Of a stretch of 64,000 nucleotides of DNA, positions 53,901 to 64,000 are shown one piece after another. Positions within the stretch are counted from its first letter, which is position 1; the number at the start of each line of letters is the position of its first letter. The position numbers and the translations under genes were made by a program. Origin of the DNA: Breviolum minutum Mf 1.05b.01. Taxonomy: Eukaryota > Sar > Dinophyceae > Suessiales > Symbiodiniaceae. The stretch lies in assembly GCA_000507305.1 (NCBI GenBank), contig DF240710.1, forward strand, positions 1 through 64,000. Reading direction: 5' to 3'. The notes below the pieces were generated by a model that searched no databases, was not told the origin of the DNA, and worked only from the letters and a program-made list of their open reading frames with translations.

Positions 53901-54925
53901 AGACCCACCGGGGTGCAAAAGGCAAGGCCACACGGTTATACAAAGGCTGATCTTGATGTGGAAAGTCTTCACAGAGTAATTAGTACGAGGTAGTCGTTGC
54001 CATTCGTTGCTGTCAGGTTGGAGCAGTAACTTGCAAAGCAGAAGATGAAGAAGATGACGTCTTGCTCCTAGCGAGAAGTTTGAAGTTCCGACCTGGCAAA
54101 TTCAGATGAGTTGTGAAATGTTGACTTGAACTTCTTGCCAGCTGGTCCGCAACATCATGGCGGTCTCCTCTGACAAGGAGGTCATTTTGAAAAGCGGCCG
54201 TTCGCAGGAGCACGAAGAGCATCTCACTTGCAATTGGAAACTACTGGAGCCTATGGATGAACTTCCTTCAGTTATAGCAAACTCAGGCAAACTCTGTCAA
54301 ATTCTGAAGCCATGTGCAATGAATTGGACTGAGCCGCTAAAGCCATGTTCTGCCATTCTTCTGTCATAGTTTTTGTCATTTTCTGTAGCGTCCTGTCTCA
54401 TGGCTGACAGTGCTCGTTGCGAGGGAATTGCAGCAGTTTGCAAGAGAATGGCTGGAAGAACAGGGTATGGACTACGATGCCACGTGCCACCCTGAGATGC
54501 GGCGAAGCGTGATACTGATGCACCATGATGTGCACGCTGTAGCCCTGCAACACTGGTACTTCAGACTGGTTCCTGATGATTCCTGCATCACAACATGTCA
54601 CAACAAGGGTTATGGAATCAACTCAAATATGAAGACTATGATGATTACTCAGATCTCAGCAGTGTTTTGATATGTTTGCTGTCCAAGACCTTGAAACACC
54701 TTGAAACCATTTGAAACCCATATGTGTGCGCAGTCGCTTTGGTCACTCACTCAGAACTTCCCATTTGCCGTCACTTGCCGTTGCCATTCTCTGTCAGGAA
54801 TCTCAAGGTGATTGAAGTCAAGGATCGCACTATGAAGGAAGACCCAGAGAAGAAATATCGTATGGATAAAACCCTGATGATGGAGACCTACGACAGAGGG
54901 GAGATTCAATTGATGGAGAAAACCT
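50950..54925 (+). CDS. Unrecognised multi-exon gene, probably organelle- or membrane-targeted
   Basis: Probable first exon 50950 to about 51138: MNPCLVSMSNACAFRGVFFA, hydrophobic then basic, a signal or transit-peptide-like start. About 51412-51600 has a membrane helix (TIWAMLAGGAAAVLFRYLQ) followed by a charged helix (RRFQRQEAESLWRRHVD). The largest exon, about 51779-52220, reads EKRTLFVKPIAEVFRNEF, FLVTQLSQEDKWRLLTTC, SYYQSAWYVFTLTCA and ASGRWFITPLKPV. It joins in phase, with a GA donor, to 52498-52645 (HESRWNTCQRFAELFERQ). Later exon-like frames: about 54391-54590 (ARELQQFAREWLEEQG, HPEMRRSVILMHHDVHAVAL) and about 54800-54925 (NLKVIEVKDRTMKEDPEKK). No family is recognised; the last exons could belong to a second gene, and 52860-54130 holds no certain exon. 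Confidence 0.45.
53385..53460 (+). other. tRNA-like B-box sequence, possible SINE head
   Basis: ggttcgaatcc (53444-53454) is a perfect RNA polymerase III B box, with a plausible A box (tagtctaggaag) about 60 bp upstream. Acceptor-stem halves do not pair, so it is not a working tRNA. A tRNA-derived SINE fragment or a degenerate tRNA is the likely origin. Confidence 0.3.
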
Positions 54926-55198
54926 GCAACTGAGCTGGCAAAACGACTGCGGACTGACAACACATATTACATTCATGATTGATGCATGGTTCGGGTGCGG
55001 CAGGGCTCTTCATTGCTTGCCTTTGCACATCACATACGTACACCATCTAGATGTAGAATCCGATATGCATCACATTCTCCGCAAAAACATCTTTATATAT
55101 CTTAATATTATATATTGATTTATATTGTATATTATCAATCATTTCAGACTGTATTTTGGTAGACAAATTTAAATTTGCACTATATTTTCATCCGAGGT

Positions 55199-56513
55199 AC
55201 CGACCTCTTGGCCGTGAAACCACATGATGCCGAAGTCTGGCGAATGCGAACGCTGGGGCGGCTACGTTTGAAGCAGCTGGGCAATGGGAAATCTTCGGTT
55301 TCCAATAGCTAAGATGACTTTCAAAAGCATGCCGAAGTATGCAAAAAGTAATCAACAACATGAAAATAAATGTATATCAGACTGTAATTGTGATACAATT
55401 TGATATATCAACTTCAACAATTCAGCATGTTTATTTATGATCATATACGTGTACAACAGAATTATTTATTCAGAGTTTTCAATGAATTTGAATGAGATAT
55501 ATAGGCACATACTGGTAGGTCAATATATACTTCAATATATATATATACACCTAGAAATCAACGTGTCGGTTTTTGGTCCTCCGGTTTTCGCCATTTGGGA
55601 CCCTCCGGGATTTTTAGAAACTCCCCCCGGCAGGTTATGGGATGCCGCTTTGGAATCGGCACGGCGGTGGATCGCCTTCGAACCGCAATCGTTGAATCCA
55701 CGGTGCGCTGAAGCCTTTGCACAAGCAGGCAGCCAAGATGCGGAACAGGTGAAGGAAGCACGTGTACGTTTTGCACAACTCTACAAAGAGGTCACAAAAT
55801 TGGAAGGCACAAAGATGGGAGATGGGAGATGGATGGGAGTGATGATAGAGAGAGATTTTTGGGGGGAATATGTGAGGGGGAGATATCATGGAAGGTGTTT
55901 TTTGAATGTGTTGGGAATCATTGGATTGGGAATAGCCACCTGCAGGTGTGGAACATCAGATCTTTCCAAGTGCCACATGGTTGTCGCTAGGTGATGGGAT
56001 TCGAGATGTCTCTGTGGAGCTTCAAGAGTGCGTGTGGCGATGCGATGAGTTGCTGGAGCATCGTAAAACGGAGGAGATTGAGGCGGAGGCCTTCCCCTGA
56101 TTCCCCCTGCCTCACCTATCCAGGTCTGAAAAGTGTAATTATTTCCATCAGATGGGTCCCACACCTACCCCCACAGCTTCTCATAAAAGAATTGGAAAGA
56201 CTTCAAAAAGTTAGATCATGGATTGAGATGGAGAGAGAGAGAGAGAGACCTTGCTGTGAATATCTCTTGCCTATCTAACAGAACCCCAAGGAATCCATCA
56301 TGGTAACACTGTATAATGAATGTTTTATTATTCTCCATTTTCTGTCATGATTCCTCGGTTCTGATACAGGTAGCATGATGGAACATGGATGATGACATGA
56401 CTGGATCAGGTCTCAAGGCCTTGCAACCTTAGTGCGCGGCCGGCGACGGTGCTGACCGGAGCCAGGCAACATGGCATTGGGTGATGAAAGTGCCATGGTG
56501 TTCTACATATGGC

Positions 56514-56545
<32 letters not shown>

Positions 56546-59500
56546 AGCCTTGGAGTGCTGAGCCAGTTACTTTTTGTGTTGCTTCCAAACTTTTCTCAAA
56601 ACTGTATGTTTTTCTTGGCTGAAAACACAGTAAATGAATGCTGAGCAAGATCTTGGCGCAGGCCGCCTCATTTCTTCTTACCCAATTTTGCAGACTCCAT
56701 TGGCCCTGTGAAAGTGGTACAAGCGGAGCCAGAAGAACTTGGAGGAGGTGCTGCTCATTCAAGGAAGCTGGTGGTCACCAAAGATGTGGAGGCGAGTTTC
56801 TTCTTGTTTCTTGCTCCTAGTACATCCATGTGACATGTGATTATTTGTGATTTGTAGGCATGCAGGAGAAGTGCTTTGGAATGGTATCTTATAAGATGTT
56901 GTAACTCATGCACGCCTTTCAGTCTTTATCTTTGTCGGCTGTATGGTTTTATCACCTTGCTTGTTTGACCAGTGTTTTGAGCATTTTTGGCCTGCAACTG
57001 CGGTAACATGAAGCAAGATGATTTTCCATCACTTGAAGGCTGGCGAACCATTGTTCGTTCAGAATGCCCTGGTCTTCGCAAGTCTTGATCGAGTAAACGC
57101 CTCAGCATTCAGCATCTTGCATGGCCTTCCACGAGGAAGAACATTGATATTTGAGCATATTTGAACAAGTGCAAACCATCAAAAACTTCCTGCATATGAT
57201 CCTACCTCTTTCATTTGCACATCCCCCCCAGCTTAGCGCCTGTACATGATCCACCTCTTTTGAGTCTGTGATGGTGATGGTTTGGATCAGCAGCTATGAA
57301 GCACGTTTTAGCCGTATGAATCCAATTCGCGGATGTCTATGAACCCCTCTTGTGATTTATTGGGTTGATGACCTTTTGTTGATGATATAGATGTAGATGA
57401 TATAGCTACATGATTCCAATGTTATTGATAGTTGGTCCACATAGTATCCATAAATCTATTTGTATATTGTAACAACAGGAGTTGGCAGCTTTCTGGACTA
57501 AACAAACAAGCCCACAGGCTGAAGACATTGTTCGCCTCAAGACTTCATTGGTGACGGCTGCCACATTGTCTCTGTCTCGGCCAACGGTACTGCTATAATT
57601 CATGGAATCCAAGGTTAGCCCTGGCTCCAATGCGCCCAAAATAAGGGGAGAACGGTGATGTATATCCAACAATGGTCATGTATATTTATAACTGTTTTTT
57701 CTCATTATTTTACATAATTAGGCTGGGGTCTTGGGGGGTAGGTGGACTTTAGATTTGTTTCTGAAACGCGATTCGAGGTCACCAAGACAAGCAAAACTGG
57801 TGGACATTCTGCTAGACCAGCGAGAGTGGGATGATCTGACCAGTGATGGGGTGATGGAAACCCTTCGCAATCCCAAGGCCTGCAAAGAACCACAGGGTTT
57901 TTCTTCCTAGCTTTTTTGTTTGCAGGGTCAAGACTCTTTAAATAGACACACACCCAAAAAAAATATATAGAAACTTCCTTACTTTTGAAGAAAGGGTTTC
58001 AGGATGTTGAAGGTTCAAGAGCTAAAGAGGTACACCTTGGTCATTTGTTACCATTGGTTGATGGGGTCGGAAAAAGGTGGGAGGTTGAGTTGAACAGGCC
58101 ATGTAGCCTTCACAGGTGGTCAGAGATTCCCCCTGGAGCACTGATCCCGATGACATGGTCACTCATTTCCAGGACAGATTGGCTGCCGGGCCTGGATTGT
58201 TTCGGATATGGGTTGGGTTGACACTCTTGAACTCATGGTTCAAAAGACTCCAGCTTGTAAAGGAAATAAATATTCTTCATCTTGGACCCCCAAATTTTCC
58301 ATTGAACAAGCTGATTTTTGGTGAAACTGTATCTGCAGAAGTAGCTGCAAAACGTATCGCCCGGTTTTCTCGCCAGGAATGTGAGAAGTTGGTTCTGCGC
58401 ACACAGATCCTCACTGGAAAGAAATATAGTGGTATTTGGACGTGCCTCGTTTGATTTATATAGGCTTGTACTCCTCGTCAAGAATGCTGATATTTGTAGG
58501 TATTTAGAGGCATTGCGGATTGTGTTCTTGTTTGGTTTTTCCTTCCTGTTCACAATTGCAGGCTGCCAGCTATGACAAGACACAGTTGCGTACCTTCAGG
58601 CAAGACTCAACGCTTTCATTGATGCTGAGATGTCGTGTACGCAGAACAGCCAGCATACACAATGAATACTTACAGTGATCAATCATAATAGCACATATTC
58701 ACACAGGCATGTGATCCACTCAATTCCAATATTTTTAACAGTACAGGCCATGGGTATACGAACTCTTTGAACCTTCAAGATCGCTGAGAGTTTTAACCCA
58801 ACTGTTCCTGTTTGGCAGCTACCTATACTATGTGGGGCGACGTCATCATGGCAAGGGCAAGTAGGTCCCTCAAGGCTGGCGATGAGGCCTGGACCTCAAA
58901 TAGGTCACGGGATGTCACAACCTCACAGGGATTCAGTGTTCATCTTGGAGGCCAATTTCCGGAGAAAATTCACTGGCCATTTGGGCACCCTTGTTCAGGT
59001 GACCTTTGCCATGTATGACCATTGGTTTCCATTGGAGATGCGGCAGGAAAAGTTTACCAGCAACAACTTTTGGTGCAGGTACGTGGCTTGAGGTTTTTTT
59101 GGACATGTGACTGCTTTACACCCCTTTAAAGTAACATAGGCAATGGAAAATAGACCCTTTGAAGATGTATTTCCTATTGAAAATGGGAAAATGTCCATTG
59201 CTATGTTAGTTTACCAGAGGGTAGGCTTCGTTAGTTTACCAGAGGGTAGGCTTCTTGTTTGACTTCTTGTGACTTCTCTTTGCGCCCAGGTGTGAAAGAT
59301 GTGAGGCTGAAGCATCCTTCGATGCTGAAGTTGTGTGGAGACTAAGGGCTTTCCGAAAGCATTGATCAAACGACACGTGCTCAAATTGATGTCCATTTCT
59401 ATTGCAGTTGGTCTTGCCACGTTCAGGGCCACAGTATCATGGCGCAACCCTTCGCAAGGTAGTTTAAAAAAAGTTGAAACTGAGGCATGATATCTTTACG

Positions 59501-60278
59501 CCATTTCCTTCGGAAAGTGATGTAATCGTTTTTGAATAACGAGGCTTCTGCAGCAGCTGATCTTGAAATCAGGCCCGCTGGATTTCCGTAGCCTGCTGAA
59601 GCTCTAAAGATCATTCGGTAGTCAAAAGTGATTCAGCGCACACAATTGGGGAAGGTTTGACCAGCAGCGCAGCAGAACCCAAGCAGTTCTCCAAACATTG
59701 GATCTCAAACTCGAAGAAAGGAAGCAGGTGCATTTTTGATGTTCCAGTTGAAGAGTGCCAATGTGAAAAGTCTGTCAGGGCTGGATGCATTTCTAAAGAC
59801 TTTGATTGGTTTAAGATACTGAATTCAATGCAGAGATGGCTAGCAACGTGTTCATACATTTTCTACATGTCTGTACTCTAAAGTAGCCTGCTACAAATGA
59901 ATACAAATGACTGGAGCAGGAATTGCAGAAGGAGTATGATGCAATTCGAGCTGCAGCCTAAGTGTTGCTGTTGGATTTGACTAATTTTGCGTGGGAGTCG
60001 TGACTTTGGGACATGCACCAAGGACAACGAGCAGCTGAATAAGGAGTATGAATCAGGAGCAACCAAAACAAAAAGACTCAGGATGAAACTGGTCCAAATT
60101 GTTTTGTAGACAATTCTTCCTTGATCAATGGCCTCATGTGGCTATCCCACATGCTTGGGATGTGGATGTAGGACTACTGGGCCTGGCAGATCGCTTCAAA
60201 AACTTGAAGGGGGCGCCTACAGATGCAGATGTGGAAGAGCTAAGAAAGTTCTTCCCAGAACGCAACGAACCAGAGTGA
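55199..60278 (+). CDS. TPR and SMYD-like SET-domain protein, multi-exon
   Basis: N-terminal exons 55199 to about 55291 and 55634 to about 55800 encode TPR-like helices (DLLAVKPHDAEVWRMRTLGR, DAALESARRWIAFEPQSLNP). About 56693-56795 gives SRKLVVTKDVEA, the entry of a SET domain. Exon-like frames follow at about 57478-57587, 57772-57898 and 58300-58430. Exon 58821-58886 (VIMARASRSLKAGDE) joins by a GC donor to 58999-59078 (VTFAMYDHWFPLEMRQEKFT, then SNNFWC) and 59290 onward (RCERCEAEASFDAEV), in phase. This is the SMYD-type SET end (kaGEExxxxY, Rq, FxCxCxRC), a cysteine post-SET zinc site. Later exons: about 59640-59735 and 60103-60278 (QFFLDQWPHVAIPHAWDVDV to FFPERNEPE stop). TPR plus SET recalls SMYD4-type lysine methyltransferases. 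The MYND finger and NHSC motif were not found; the last two exons may be a separate gene. Confidence 0.55.
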
Positions 60279-60459
60279 CTTAGTGATACAACGTTGTTGT
60301 GACAGTTTCGTTGTTGTGACAGTTTCGAGAAACAACTATTCCTGGCAATTGTTACTGTAAGCGATGAGTGTATGGTACATTATGGTACCATAAATCTGTC
60401 ATGAATTTGTTATCGAAAAATGGCTGCTATCATGTTTTGAGTTGCATTATATTATATCG

Positions 60460-60626
60460 CCAAATTGAGGTTGGTGGATGTGAAAACGGACTTGGTGGAC
60501 GATTTACTGGATGCCTTAATCACCTTTGAAGAAAAGGTAGATTCCTTGGAGATGCCTGAGCAACATCGACACTGGATTGTTGCCAGCCACTTGGTCGGGT
60601 GCCTCAAGCGTCCTTCAATTTTTTGA
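60460..60626 (+). CDS. Exon-like terminal ORF, unrecognised
   Basis: Reads RLVDVKTDLVDDLLDALITF, then EEKVDSLEMPEQHRHWIVAS and HLVGCLKRPSIF before TGA at 60624-60626. Helical, coding-like composition. It could be an alternative last exon of the TPR-SET gene, whose family has a helical C-terminus, or start another gene. No splice site was fixed. Confidence 0.35.
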
Positions 60627-60699
60627 CTGGATTTTTTCGTATGTTTTGTGCAGCACCTGTCTCTATCACTGTCTGCTTTTTTACATAAACAAAATATCT

Positions 60700-61450
60700 T
60701 AAGTCAACTTGTATATGCATACATGTAGATATTGTAAATCATACTGTTTGCAATCAAAGAGAGATATGGCTGTGAAGAATGACAATGGCAATATGATGTT
60801 GGGTTCATACCAATGTTCAACGGTTGGAAACTGTTACGATATGGGTTAATTTTGTTATGATGTGTTGTATGGATCATGGTACTCGCAGACATTCACACGT
60901 GAGTCGACCGACCCGTAGATATTTGTTTGTTTGCCCTTGAGACTGTTGATGGAAGACATCCTGCACCACCTGGGATGTAGAAAACCTTGTAAATAATGGG
61001 ATGAATTACAGTCAGTAGAGGGTGTGGGGGGGGGTTCAACTGCGCGCCCTACTGCCCACCAAATGTTCCATCAACCCACATCATCATCACACCGTCATGC
61101 ACCACCATCATACTACACGTTTTTTCCATCCATCAAGTCATTTCATCCATTCATCCATCATTCCACCAAATTTCCTGTGACTATCACCTGATTCCCTCCC
61201 TAATGTGTCAATCCTGCACCTGGCATTCCATCTTTCCGAAAATCCATCAAAAACAGCGTTGTTCTCTTCCCGCCAGTGTTCCTGCGCAGCACTCCAAGCG
61301 GCGATCTTCGGGGATGGTGCCAACTTCTCCCTGAATTTTTGTTGGGCAAAAATCGTGCTTTTCGCCAACGTGCAAACACACACCCTCTAACTGACTATAA
61401 GTTACCTATGTATCAAGTGGTGCAACATTTCCATCAACAGTATGTCTTTT
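60700..61450. other. No supportable gene
   Basis: AT-rich. A minus-strand frame (61138-61383, KFREKLAPSPKIAAWSAAQE) looks somewhat coding, but nothing supports it. A CAT/ATC-rich stretch is at 61078-61165. Confidence 0.35.
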
Positions 61451-61457
61451 GAAGTAA

Positions 61458-62290
61458 GGGCCAATATGGCGAATTGCTGACCTTGCTGCGTTTGCGCAAG
61501 GACGTTGAGGCGGCAAACCAAGATGGGTTTGAATTGCCCCCTTCACCCGTGCCGGGTGTCGTTTTGGCAGGCACAGCGCAGGGTTGTGAACCGCATCCTG
61601 GAAGCTGCAAGGAGCCTAAGATATTCAAGGATTCAGGGCGTTTTTGCTCAAAGAAACCAATATGAAACCCATGAAAAGCATGAGAATTTTTTTGGTGATT
61701 CATACACAGTGTGACCAGATGGCTGATTTAAGAACTGCAGAGGTTTATAGTGATTCATGTTGTGTCGGAGTCATCCAGTTGGCAGAGGTTGCTCAGACCC
61801 ATCCGGGTTGTTTCCAACATCAACGTCTCTCTGTACTCTTGTGGGAGGTGACTTGTTCTGCAGATGGTCATAGTTGATGGATGATGGGATGATGCTAATT
61901 GCCAGTGTGGTCTCGAACATGTCTTGACGCCTTGGTGCTCGTCCTCTGAACGGGTGTACTTGGCTTCTCTATGTGTTAGGTCTCCGCTGTGTGCGCTGAC
62001 CCTACGCTTCAGCGAAGCGTCCCTCGGTGATGAAGGGTGTTTTTTGAACGGGGTTTCAATTTTGACTACGTCGAGATTCGAGATTCATAGCGTTCATAGC
62101 GTTGTATCTACCCCCCACCCAGTCACGGCCACTGTAAGTTCTTCCAAGTTTTCCCTTTGGCTGCAGGACTTGGTCATGGATTTGATCCCCAAAGAGTTGG
62201 AGCGAGTGCGGACTGCATTGAAAATCCGATATGGTCACCCGGCGGAGTTTTTGCCGAAGCTTGAAGACATAGATGGATGGTCAATTTTCG
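61458..62290 (+). CDS. Two exon-like segments of an unrecognised plus-strand gene
   Basis: An AG|G acceptor at 61458 opens GQYGELLTLLRLRKDVEAAN followed by DGFELPPSPVPG; a second frame from 61594 (AQRRVVNRILEAARSLRYSR) is also open behind an AG|G site, so the true choice is unclear. A second exon begins at 62167 (AG|G) with DLVMDLIPKELERVRTALKI, then RYGHPAEFLPKLEDIDG. Both have coding-like composition, and no family is recognised. They continue the plus-strand series and might be the 3' end of the preceding gene. Confidence 0.35.
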
Positions 62291-62557
62291 ATTCAATGCA
62301 AACTGTTGGTCACGATTCAAGACTTAGCAGTCATCATGACATCATGGATGGAACTGTTTCTTTCTTCACTATGAGGTCAAGATTTGAATGACACTGAGGC
62401 GCACTTCTTTGATGAATGTCAGCACTGTGTTTTGTAACAGAGATGGCAAATGTAAATAATGTAATTGCAAGGCCTGTTTAATTGGGGCTCACATTCTGAT
62501 CCTGATATCTCCCATGTTCTCGTGCAAGACTTCAAGTGTGTATGTTTTCCAGTGTGT

Positions 62558-62755
62558 TCAGTTAGCAGCTGCGATGGCACGGATCTCTTCAACAACTGTG
62601 CTCGATGAGAATTGGATGTGGGACATCACGCGTGGGCCTCGAAGAATTGCTAGTCGATCCAGTGCTGACATGTTGCCAACATGGTGATGGTACATCTGGT
62701 CGAAATCTAGTGAACTATCGACCAAAAACATCTTAGCATAAGGCACGTGTTGCAT
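62558..62755 (-). CDS. Hypothetical 65-residue ORF on the minus strand
   Basis: The frame starts with ATG two codons after an in-frame TAA and reads MQHVPYAKMFLVDSSLDFDQ, MYHHHVGNMSALDRLAILRG and onward to AAAN then TGA. Composition is coding-like, but direction is opposite to all neighbours after 42 kb. Unrecognised; may be an exon or a spurious frame. Confidence 0.25.
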   Translation of the reverse strand: MQHVPYAKMFLVDSSLDFDQMYHHHVGNMSALDRLAILRGPRVMSHIQFSSSTVVEEIRAIAAAN

Positions 62756-62829
62756 CAGTTAAACACTGCCGAGTCATCCCCGGCACGCCCAAAGGGCGGA
62801 CAGAGACCTGCCAGTGCCGTACAGAGAGA

Positions 62830-64000
62830 GAGAGAGAGGGCACAAGAAGGATTTTGACCCCCCTTTGGCTGCCAGCCATTATACACCTGGAAAAACTGCA
62901 GGTGGTGTGCTGGCAGAAATCATGCCATTGAGCCAGAAAGAGGACCGTCTGGAAAGGCTCGAATGAAGGGTCCATCAAGGCAACCAACAAAACTGACTGG
63001 CCATGCATGGAAAAATGCGAACTTGCAAGGTGCTTCCTGTGCTTGGGTCATCCATCTTGGTATGACCGCCAATCTCCCCGTTTCGCCAGGGTTAACCAAA
63101 AAAAAAAAGGAGCTCTGCTACTGAGTGGGTTTTTCACATGTTTGCACCAAGAGTATATGACTCAGGTGAGGTTTTCCAGTTTCCCTCAGCTGCTTGGGCT
63201 CAATGCAGATGAGCCTCACCCGCCATCGCCGGCCCTTGTCTAAGCAAGGCACCTGCAGGCAGGAAAGTTTGGTAGTGCTTACCTTCACAGTTCTTTTCGA
63301 GGCATTCCAAGCAGCTTCCAAAAAGATGATCACATAATATCACATACAAATATCAAATATATTCAAATATAATATATATCAAATATGACATTGTCATTCT
63401 ATGAACATATAACGTGCAAAAAGTACAATAGACTCTGGACCAAGACCGGAACATCCTTTTAAAACACTATACATACGTACATTTACGCACATGTCTATTT
63501 TACACATCAATTCATACAACTTGCATAATTTGCCATGCACTATGGGATGAATCCTGTTGATACCACGATGCATTGGCCAAGGTGAAGCTGGCAGCGGCCG
63601 GTTAAAGGGGTGGCCAGGAGGGGTGATGTCATATGTCATCGATGGATGCCATGATAGAGTCGCCACAACCAAAGCTTGATAGGAGGCCCTGACAACTGGG
63701 GATGCCGACATCTGAGAATCTCAAGTCAATTTGACTGATGCATCAGTGGATCTTTACAAATCTATAGATTTAAATCGGTTTGGCTAAGGTCAGGGCCATG
63801 TGGTGGTTGCGCTGGGGCCACCAGAATCATCGGCAAAGGTGAGAAGCGTGAATACTACATGACTGGAATATGATGCAGTGTTGCAGTCTCTCTTGACATC
63901 AGTTTATCAGGTCAATATACAAGCGCGTTAGATATGCAATATAGGCTTATATAGGTATATACACATTGTCACATTGTATTTATATTGTAATATCACTCTT
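62830..64000. other. No certain gene to the right edge
   Basis: A (GA)n run lies at 62821-62840. Short frames at 63007-63243 (plus) and 63118-63333 (minus) overlap, and neither is convincing. The final 700 bp are AT-rich with TA repeats. Confidence 0.4.

Overview
The window looks like nuclear DNA of a dinoflagellate, most likely a member of the Symbiodiniaceae. Three things point there. (1) Genes are broken into many short exons whose introns use GC and GA donors besides GT, and nearly every acceptor is followed by G (AG|G). A methionyl-tRNA synthetase gene can be assembled through 14 such introns into one open frame. (2) The intergenic space is full of retroelements of several classes, palindromic MITE-like repeats and microsatellites. 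(3) A degenerate match to the dinoflagellate spliced-leader sequence is present. Species cannot be decided from sequence alone.

Layout. 0.1-13.5 kb: genes on the minus strand. The clearest are the C-terminal half of a polycystin-type (PKD/TRPP) cation channel (161-4620) and a glutaredoxin-2-like exon (12311-12504); many further exon-like minus-strand ORFs lie between them and are unresolved. 13.8-15.1 kb: short plus-strand ORFs, a spliced-leader-like relic and a 178-bp duplication. 15.1-39.5 kb: a retrotransposon island of four abutting elements: an intact 8.3-kb tyrosine-recombinase retroelement with split direct repeats (minus), a frameshifted second tyrosine-recombinase retroelement (minus), a Ty1/copia element with identical 198-bp LTRs (plus, containing an assembly gap flanked by a perfect 1,028-bp duplication), and a 5'-truncated non-LTR element (plus). 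42-63 kb: genes on the plus strand: a SET-domain gene, an organellar-type MetRS gene (44321-50222, 15 exons), an unrecognised multi-exon gene, and a TPR plus SMYD-like SET gene. The island thus sits where gene direction changes from minus to plus.

The most unusual object is the intact tyrosine-recombinase element at 15111-23428. In its own orientation it reads A1 - recombinase ORF - Gag-like ORF - (methyltransferase-like + reverse transcriptase + RNase H) ORF - B1 A2 - spacer - B2. The recombinase comes first rather than last, and a cytosine-methyltransferase-like domain is fused in front of the reverse transcriptase. The neighbouring second element also carries a methyltransferase-like domain, but behind RNase H, and has its recombinase last. 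All coordinates and domain calls come from reading the sequence; no database search was possible.
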